Shown piece after piece: positions 58,051 through 64,000 of a stretch of DNA of 64,000 bases. Made by a program: the position numbers and the translations under genes. The stretch's first letter is position 1, and each line of letters begins with the position of its first letter. Below the pieces are notes generated by a model that worked only from the letters and a program-made list of their open reading frames with translations, did no database searches and was not told where the DNA came from. The DNA is from DATFQE01 sp963739085 (lineage in GTDB: Bacteria; Actinomycetota; Thermoleophilia; Gaiellales; Gaiellaceae), in NCBI GenBank assembly GCA_963739085.1, contig CAVTZA010000012.1, positions 62,001 to 126,000 on the forward strand, written 5' to 3'.

Positions 58051-60090
58051 CTACCCGTGGATCGTGGCGATCAGGGGGATGATCAGGATCGCCACGAGGT
58101 TCGCGATCTTGATCATCGGGTTGATCGCAGGCCCCGCGGTGTCCTTGTAGGGATCACCGACGGTGTCGCCGGTCACCGCGGCCGCGTGGGCCTCCGAGCC
58201 TTTGCCGCCGTACGCGCCGTCCTCGATCAGCTTCTTCGCGTTGTCCCACGCACCGCCGCCGGAAGTCATGGCGATTGCGAGGAAGATTCCCGTGATGATC
58301 GTGCCGATCAGCAGCCCGCCCAGCATCTCGGCCGAGAGGATCCCGACGATGATCGGGAACACCACCGGGATCAGCGCGGGCGCCATCATCCGCTTGATCG
58401 CGGCACTGGTCACGATGTCGACGGTGCGGCCGTACTCGGGCCGCGCGGTGCCCTCCATGATTCCGGGAATCTCGCGGAACTGGCGGCGCACCTCCTGCAC
58501 GACCTGACCGCCGACGCGGCCCACCGCCTGCATCGCCAGTGAGGAGAAGAGAAACGGCATCAGTCCGCCGATGAAGAGCCCTGCGATCACGTAGGCGTTG
58601 GCGAGGTCGAACGTCGCCGGGACGTCCTCCGCGTCGAGCTCGGTGCGAAAGCCGTCGAACAGGATCAGCGCCGCGAGCCCGGCCGAGCCGATCGCGTAGC
58701 CCTTCGTCACCGCCTTGGTCGTGTTACCCACCGCGTCGAGCGGATCCGTAATGGCCCGAACCGACTCGTCCAAGTCGGCCATCTCGGCGATGCCGCCGGC
58801 GTTGTCGGTGACCGGGCCGTACGCGTCGAGAGCGACGATCAGGCCGGTCAGCGCCAGCTGCGCCATCACGGCCACGCCGATCCCGTAGAGGCCGGCGATC
58901 TCGTACGCGCCCACAATCGCCGCCGCGATCACGATCACCGGAGCGGCGGTCGCCTGCATCCCGATCGCGAGCCCCTCGATGATGTTCGTGGCGTGCCCGG
59001 TGAGCGACGCCTTGGAGATGCCCTTGACCGGCCGCCAGCGCGTGCCCGTGTAGAACTCGGTGATCGCGACCAGCAGGACGGTGACGGTGATGCCGATCAG
59101 CGAGCAGCCGTACAGATCCCAGAAGCCGAACTGGTCGCTCTCATACGCCTTGCAGACCGGAATGAAGCCGATCGCCGAGAGGATCGCCGCGACGAAGACG
59201 GCCTTGTAGAGCGCGGTCATGATCCCGCCGCCGCGCCCAACGCGCGCGAAAAGCGTTCCGATCACCGACGCGATGATCGCGATGCCGCCGATCACGAGCG
59301 GGAAGGCGACGAGATCTGCGGCCGGGAACCGGAGCGCCGCCAGGAACATGACGGCGACCGCCGTGACCGCGTAGGTCTCGAACAGGTCGGCCGCCATGCC
59401 GGCGCAATCGCCGACGTTGTCGCCGACGTTGTCCGCGATCACGGCCGGGTTACGCGGATCGTCCTCGGGGATGCCCGCCTCGAGCTTGCCGACGAGGTCG
59501 GCGCCGACGTCGGCGGCCTTCGTGAAGATGCCGCCGCCGAGACGCGCGAAGACCGAGATCAGCGAGCCGCCGAACGCAAGCCCGATCAGGTTCTCTGTTG
59601 CCGTCTTCGAGCTCTCGTCGAAGACCTCCGTCAGCAGGCCGTAGTAACCCGCGACGCCGAGGAGGCCGAGGCCGACGACGAGGAGGCCCGTCACCGCGCC
59701 GGCACGGAAGGCAATGTTGAAGGCGCGCGCGATCCCCGTCTTCGCGCCTTCGGCCACGCGCGCGTTCGCGCGCACGGCCACGTTCATGCCGATGAAGCCG
59801 GCGGCCGCGGAGAGGACGGCGCCGATCAGGAAGCCGAACGCGGTGGCCCAGCCGAGGTCGTTCCAAAAGCCGATGATGAGGAAGATGACGGCCGCGACCC
59901 CCGCAATCGTCGTGTACTGGCGGCGCAGGTACGCCGATGCGCCCTCCTGCACGGCCCGCGAGATCTCCTGCATTCGCTCCGTGCCGGGCGACTGCTGCAG
60001 CAGCCACCAGGTGAGCACGGCGCCGTAGGCGATGCCCACGACGGCGCAGATCAGCGCGAACAGAACGGCGTGATCCTGGAAGAAGTCCAG
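58051..60090 (-). CDS. hppA: proton-pumping membrane pyrophosphatase, K+-independent type
   Basis: About 679 residues and 16 helices. The enzyme hydrolyses pyrophosphate and pumps protons. Catalytic motifs: GGGIFTKAADVGADLVGKLE, DDPRNPAVIADNVGDNVGDC, AYGPVTDNAGGIAEMA and GDTVGDPYKDTAGPAINPMI. GNTTKAVTKG has Lys where K+-dependent enzymes have Ala, which marks the K+-independent class. The N-terminus expected for this family (MDFFQDHAVLFALICAVVGI) lies in frame but begins at CTG 60090, seven bases after a GGGGAGG ribosome site; the first ordinary start codon (GTG 60039) falls inside the first helix. I therefore place the start at the CTG. Confidence 0.93.
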   Translation of the reverse strand: MDFFQDHAVLFALICAVVGIAYGAVLTWWLLQQSPGTERMQEISRAVQEGASAYLRRQYTTIAGVAAVIFLIIGFWNDLGWATAFGFLIGAVLSAAAGFIGMNVAVRANARVAEGAKTGIARAFNIAFRAGAVTGLLVVGLGLLGVAGYYGLLTEVFDESSKTATENLIGLAFGGSLISVFARLGGGIFTKAADVGADLVGKLEAGIPEDDPRNPAVIADNVGDNVGDCAGMAADLFETYAVTAVAVMFLAALRFPAADLVAFPLVIGGIAIIASVIGTLFARVGRGGGIMTALYKAVFVAAILSAIGFIPVCKAYESDQFGFWDLYGCSLIGITVTVLLVAITEFYTGTRWRPVKGISKASLTGHATNIIEGLAIGMQATAAPVIVIAAAIVGAYEIAGLYGIGVAVMAQLALTGLIVALDAYGPVTDNAGGIAEMADLDESVRAITDPLDAVGNTTKAVTKGYAIGSAGLAALILFDGFRTELDAEDVPATFDLANAYVIAGLFIGGLMPFLFSSLAMQAVGRVGGQVVQEVRRQFREIPGIMEGTARPEYGRTVDIVTSAAIKRMMAPALIPVVFPIIVGILSAEMLGGLLIGTIITGIFLAIAMTSGGGAWDNAKKLIEDGAYGGKGSEAHAAAVTGDTVGDPYKDTAGPAINPMIKIANLVAILIIPLIATIHG

Positions 60091-60176
60091 CTCGATCCTC
60101 CCCTATACACGGTCAGCGCCGAGGGACCCCGGCGCGCGCGATTTTCTACCACACTGCCGGAAGGCAGCGCGTCAGC

Positions 60177-61794
60177 TTACTTCTTGCGCGCGCCCTTGCT
60201 GAGCTTGACCCCGACGGCCGTGTTCCGCGGCAGCACCCTACCGGGCCGTCTCGTCTGCGAGATCACGCGGCCCTTCTTGACCTTCCCGTTGAAGGCCTTC
60301 GTGACCGCGCCGAGCCTGCAGTGTTTCGCCTTCAGCGCCGTCCGCGCCTGACCCACGGTCTTCCCCTTCACGTTCGGGACCTTGCACTTGACCGGCTTCG
60401 GGGGTGGCGGCGGTGGCGGCGGCGGCGGCGGCGGCGGTTGGGGTGCGGCGGCGGCGGTGTCGGAGGAGGCGGTGTAGGCGCTGGGACCTGTTGCAGGGCC
60501 CGGAAAGCGTTGAGACGTCCGCCGGTCACAGTCTTGCCAGCCAGCGCCGGTAGCGGATCCACGGACTTGAGCATGGCGTCCTTGACTTGGGCGACTGTTA
60601 GCCCAGGATTGCGCGCGAAGAGCAGCGCCGCGACGCCTGCGACGTAAGGCGTGGCCATCGATGTGCCGTTGAAGGCCACGTACTCAGTGGCTGCAGCGCC
60701 GAGGCATTTGACACGGACGTCGTCGACGTACGCCCCGTCACCGACAACGCCATTGGCATCAGACCGAAGCTGAGACGGAGAAAGAATGCCGGCTCGCCGT
60801 CGAACGATGAGGCGTCTATGGAGACCGGGAGGAACGCCCCGCTCGTGGATCCGCTGAAGCTGTCCAGCTCGTCATAGGGCCCGACCCGATGCGGTGGCTC
60901 CCTGCCACGATGAGTCCGTCGTGGCTTGATCTGCAGAGCTGAGCCGCAGCCGAAAGTCGATCGCACAGTCATGCTTCCCTCGCAGGTCGATCGCGTTCGT
61001 TGTCCGTGGCTCTCGTGTCCGTATTCGGCTGATACCGTCGTCCCAAAGGGCTCACTGTCGCTAATGCGCGCCGCCTGGAGCCACGCCCTTGAAGACGGGT
61101 TGCCCTCCCCATCGCCCGCGATCGTGTCGGAGACGTGCGTCCCGTGGCCGTTGTCGTCGACCGGACTCGCCGTCGTGCAGACACCCGAAGATTGGCGACA
61201 CGACAGTTGACGAACCCGATGACCTTGCCGTCGTCGAGCTGCAGGTGGTTCGCATCGATCCCGGTGTCGATGACGGCCACGACGACATCGTTCTTCGAGT
61301 CCGTGGCGCTTCCGTCTGTGTTGCCGTCCAGCGACGGATCGTCAGCACGCGCCGCGGGTTACGCCGAAGGACGCCTGCGCCGAGTCGTTCATGGCGTGGA
61401 CTCGGCGCTCGTCCAGCTCGACCTGCCGGACGCTGTCCAGTGCCGGCAAGCGCCTCGACCTGGCTCTTCGTGACGTGGCCGCGAAGCCGTCCACGATCGG
61501 CAGCCAGTGCGGTGAGTGTCGAAACCGCCGACGGCACGCTCGACCGCGTCGGCGCCGGCCGCGAGTCAGATCGCCCTTCATCCGGACGATGACGCTCAGC
61601 GTCTCGTCGTCGCCCATCGTGTCGAGCTTGGCAGCGAGGTCGTCGAAGACCTTGTCGCCGTTGAGGTCGGCGTTCGGGGCCTTCAGCGCGCCGACCGAGA
61701 AGCCGAGCGGGCCGATCTTGGTCGCGGTGGCGGAGCCGGACAGCGACAGGCCGAGCACGCCGAGCAGGACAATGCCGAAAAGACCCCGCCTCAC
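60177..61794 (-). pseudogene. secreted subtilase (S8) with C-terminal PASTA domain, in several frames
   Basis: The pieces in order on the minus strand: signal peptide and propeptide start (LFGIVLLGVLGLSLSGSATA, VIVRMKGDLTRG) in one frame; HVTKSQVEALA; DSVRQVELDERRVHAMNDSA; catalytic Asp in MAVIDTGIDANHLQLDDGKV in another frame; catalytic His in DNGHGTHVSDTIAG; the substrate-side middle in degraded form; catalytic Ser in MAFNGTSMATPYVAGVAALL; a Pro-rich linker encoded by GGC-type repeats; and a PASTA domain (KGKTVGQARTALKAKHCRLG). All three catalytic residues survive but in different frames. Many single-base indels are required. It is either a real pseudogene or a sequence-error victim. Confidence 0.75.
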
Positions 61795-61840
61795 CGGTCG
61801 GTTATATCGCGCCCCCGCTGAAACTCAAAGCATTTCGCGC

Positions 61841-62041
61841 CTAGCGCAGCGCCTCGATGTCGACCATCGAGACGATGCCCGAATCCGGCACGACGGTCGA
61901 CGGTGCGGCCGGGCTCGAGACGGCGGGCGGCGGCGGTGCAACGGGCGGCGGCTTGCTCTTCCCCGCGAGCGCCGTGGGCGCCAGCGCCCCGGCGAGAGCA
62001 AAGACGAGCAGGACCCCTGTGAGACGACGCGACAGCCGCAT
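61841..62041 (-). CDS. small secreted proline-rich protein
   Basis: A 66-residue product with signal peptide (RLTGVLLVFALAGALAPTAL, cleavage near ALA) and a short Pro/Ser-rich mature part (KPPPVAPPPPAVSSPAAPST) that ends VSMVDIEALR. A strong GGGGAGGAGG ribosome site precedes ATG 62041. No family is recognised. The mature part is too short for an enzyme; it may be a processed surface peptide. Confidence 0.65.
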   Translation of the reverse strand: MRLSRRLTGVLLVFALAGALAPTALAGKSKPPPVAPPPPAVSSPAAPSTVVPDSGIVSMVDIEALR

Positions 62042-62175
62042 GCTTCCTCCTCCCCGGTCGACGATAGAGCGACTTATATCGTGCGCGCCTGCCGAGCGAA
62101 AGTCCTAACGGCGAACCGTGCGCCGACAGCCACGGCCGAGGGCGACGAGGCGGGCTCGGTGACGCTCCCCTCGAG

Positions 62176-62967
62176 TTAGAAACGTGCTCCGCGGAGAGCC
62201 GTGGCGCAGAGGTGCTCATCGGGCTGGGGCGGGATCTTCGGGATCACGGCGAAGAGCAGCTCGCGGAGCTTGGCGTTGTTCTCGTTGAAGACCGTGACGA
62301 CCGTCTCATGCGAGACCGGCGCCTCGCCCTCGACGCCGACGTCGTGGTCGGTAACCATCGAGATGTTCGCGTAGCAGAGCTCCAGCTCGCGGGCGAGCCA
62401 ACCCTCCGGATACGCGGTCATGTTGATGACCTCCCACCCCATCGCCTGGAACCACCTCGACTCGGCGCGGGTCGAGAAGCGCGGCCCCTGGATCGTGACG
62501 ACGGTGCCGCCGTCGCGGGCCTTGATCCCGAGCTCGGCGGCCGTGTCGAGCAGGACGCGCCGCAGGTCGGGGCAGTAGGGGTCGGCGGCGGAGACGTGCG
62601 TCGTCTCGGGGCCCTCGTAGAACGTGTCGGCGCGGCCGCTCGTGCGATCGACGAACTGGTCGCAGACGACGAACTCGCCCAGCTCGAGGTCGGACGTCAG
62701 CGCACCCGAGGCGTTCGGCCCGATGATCCGCCGCACGCCGAGCTCGCGCATCGCCCAGACATTGGCGCGGTACGGGATCTGGCCGGGCGGGAGCTCGTGC
62801 TTCCGCCCGTGCCGCGGGAGGAAGGCGACGCGCTTGCCGCCGACCTCGCCGATCGTGAAGGGCGCCGACGGCTTGCCGTACGGCGTGTCGACCTCGACCT
62901 CCTCGACGTCGTCGAGGAACGAGTAGAAGCCCGACCCGCCGAAGACCCCGATCTCCGCGCTCGCCAC
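62176..62967 (-). CDS. mtnP: S-methyl-5'-thioadenosine phosphorylase
   Basis: The 263-residue protein cleaves methylthioadenosine to adenine and methylthioribose-1-phosphate in methionine salvage. Motifs: EIGVFGGSGFYSFLDDVEEV (phosphate loop), FLPRHGRKHELPPGQIPYRA, the base-binding region GPRFSTRAESRWFQAMGWEV, and NMTAYPEGWLARELELCYAN followed by MVTDHDVG. The Asn-Met-Thr motif and the Asp before HDV are those of MTA, not purine-nucleoside, phosphorylases. Length is normal. It stands alone between the small secreted gene and the RHS remnant. Confidence 0.95.
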   Translation of the reverse strand: MASAEIGVFGGSGFYSFLDDVEEVEVDTPYGKPSAPFTIGEVGGKRVAFLPRHGRKHELPPGQIPYRANVWAMRELGVRRIIGPNASGALTSDLELGEFVVCDQFVDRTSGRADTFYEGPETTHVSAADPYCPDLRRVLLDTAAELGIKARDGGTVVTIQGPRFSTRAESRWFQAMGWEVINMTAYPEGWLARELELCYANISMVTDHDVGVEGEAPVSHETVVTVFNENNAKLRELLFAVIPKIPPQPDEHLCATALRGARF

Positions 62968-63111
62968 GGAACTGAAGCCTAAGCCGTCGGCCCTTCGAGG
63001 ATCGGGTCAGGGCCCGAGCTCGAGGCGAGGCAGGATGTAGACCAGATGAAGACGGCGACGACCTGGGGTCACCGGGGAGGCAGCGTCGGCTAGTACTGGC
63101 GAACCTGGCCA

Positions 63112-64000
63112 TCAGACGCGAGTTCGTTTCGCGGCGGATTCCTCGGATGCCCTGCGGTCCGGCGGGGTCTCGATTCCGAAGAAGCCGCCGCCCCCGTTGC
63201 CGATAAAGACCCTCGAGCCCTGGACGATCAGCCTTCCAGCGAAATCCGAATGTCAATGATCTTCGCGGCTTTCGACCACGAATACCCCTTGTCCTTGACG
63301 AGTTCGGCGATTCGTCTGTTCCGGAAGAAGTAGAAGTCCTTTGCCGGCTACTCGGGTGCCCGGCGGTTGGATCGGAATTCCAACGGCGCGTTGAAGGCGT
63401 ACGCATACGGGTTGATCGCTGGCTCGGGATCCTGGCTGCAGGAAGCGGCCCAAGCGTCGGGTCGTAGTAGCGAGCGCGCGCATAGACGAGCCCGGTGGCA
63501 GCGTCGAACTGGTGGCCCGTGAACGAGACGGCGTTTTCGGTCACCCCGCTCGATTGCGGGATGCCGAACGCGCTGTAGCGGACGCGCCCGACGGCGGCGC
63601 CCGTGGCGTCCGTGAGCGCCGTGACGCTGCCCACGCCGTCGAAGAGCGGGTAGTAGCGCGTGCCGTCGCGCACGACCTCGTACACAGCGTCTGGGAAGAG
63701 TCCGGCGACGTACGTCGCCCGGAGCGCGTTGGTGCCGTCGAACTCGTTGCGCAGGTTCCAGCCGCTGTAGGCGAACCGTCGAACGGCGCCGTTGTCGTTG
63801 GCCTCGACGCCGGCGGCCGAGGGCGTCGTAGCGATACGTCGACATCGCCCCGTTCGGGCGCTGTGATCGAGGTCAGCCGGCCGGCATCGCTCCAGGTGTA
63901 GCGAGTGACGCCGCCAGTTCCGCGGTTGCGGCGCTGCGTGATGCGGCCTTCGGCGTCGTAGGTGTAGTCATAGGTGCCATCGCTCGAGCAGCTGCATGCC
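63112..64000 (-). pseudogene. RHS-repeat/YD-repeat protein, C-terminal part, frameshifted and cut by window edge
   Basis: The minus strand from the right edge encodes YD repeats (DGTYDYTYDAEGRITQRRN; TYRYDALGRR) and the RHS core-to-tip boundary: YYPLFDGVGSVTALTDATGA, AVSFTGHQFDAATGLVYARA, RYYDPTLG, then RFLQPDPEPAINPYAYAFNA with the core-ending motif, each part after a change of frame. Beyond the core comes a short variable tip: AKDFYFFRNRRIAELVKDKG and GRLIVQGSRVFIGNGGGGFF, ending at a TGA near 63112. RHS tips often carry toxin or effector domains; this tip is about 85 residues and I cannot identify it. Several single extra bases and one in-frame TAG (after RAPE) lie in this stretch. Confidence 0.75.

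Noticed and set aside
60396..60450. GGC/GGT tandem repeat that resembles a microsatellite
   Set aside because: It is the coding sequence of the Pro-rich linker between subtilase and PASTA domains.

Overview
The window is high-GC DNA with strong G/C preference at third codon positions, frequent GTG starts and actinobacterial gene families (DUF3618, MmcQ/YjbR, HD-GYP response regulator, RCK pair beside an APC permease, Eis-like acetyltransferase, DUF2236). I infer a soil or sediment actinobacterium, probably class Thermoleophilia (Gaiellales/Solirubrobacterales); no 16S gene is present to settle this. Gene order in the housekeeping part is ordinary chromosome.

Region by region. 1-1.7 kb: end of a holin-like gene, DUF3618, a secreted cupredoxin and a cNMP-binding protein. 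1.7-11 kb: a translation block on the minus strand (thrS, infC, rpmI, rplT, an rRNA methyltransferase; pheS-pheT) with MOSC and methyltransferase genes between. 11-17 kb: signalling genes (HD-GYP response regulator, CBS pair, histidine kinase with response regulator, class III cyclase). 17-21.5 kb: a UvrA-like ATPase with DUF1801, and a lyase related to ArgH that lacks key catalytic residues. 21.5-29.2 kb: an island region bounded by one intact tRNA-Val(GAC) and three 42-nt copies of its 3' half; its largest segment carries a DUF4331 / Dyp peroxidase / crotonase / sulfite-oxidase-like operon. 29.3-39.5 kb: Eis-like acetyltransferase, two large secreted proteins, a recombination scar with pcrA debris, DUF2236, a TPR protein, PcrA helicase and a zinc-ribbon membrane protein. 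39.5-44.2 kb: a translationally coupled operon of two esterases and an ATP-grasp ligase, then CinA-like and AlkZ-related genes.

44.1-49.2 kb is the most interesting locus: a cobalamin riboswitch heads an operon with two secreted DUF4430 proteins, a complete ECF transporter (T, fused A-A', S) and a secreted alpha/alpha-barrel protein. DUF4430 and an alpha6/alpha6 barrel are the two domains of animal intrinsic factor and transcobalamin, so this looks like a bacterial vitamin B12 capture and uptake system built from the same two folds as separate proteins.

49.2-64 kb: VanZ, HAD, Tag glycosylase, a PQQ-type sugar dehydrogenase, an RCK pair with two APC-UspA permeases, a REP-flanked RAYT transposase, a proton-pumping pyrophosphatase, a subtilase with PASTA domain, MTA phosphorylase and the end of an RHS-repeat gene cut by the window edge.

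A technical point affects many entries. At least ten genes are split by frameshifts, and almost every one has the same sign: one extra base, often in a short homopolymer or doubled base. Sequencing or consensus error is the simplest explanation, so the genes marked as broken may be intact in the organism.
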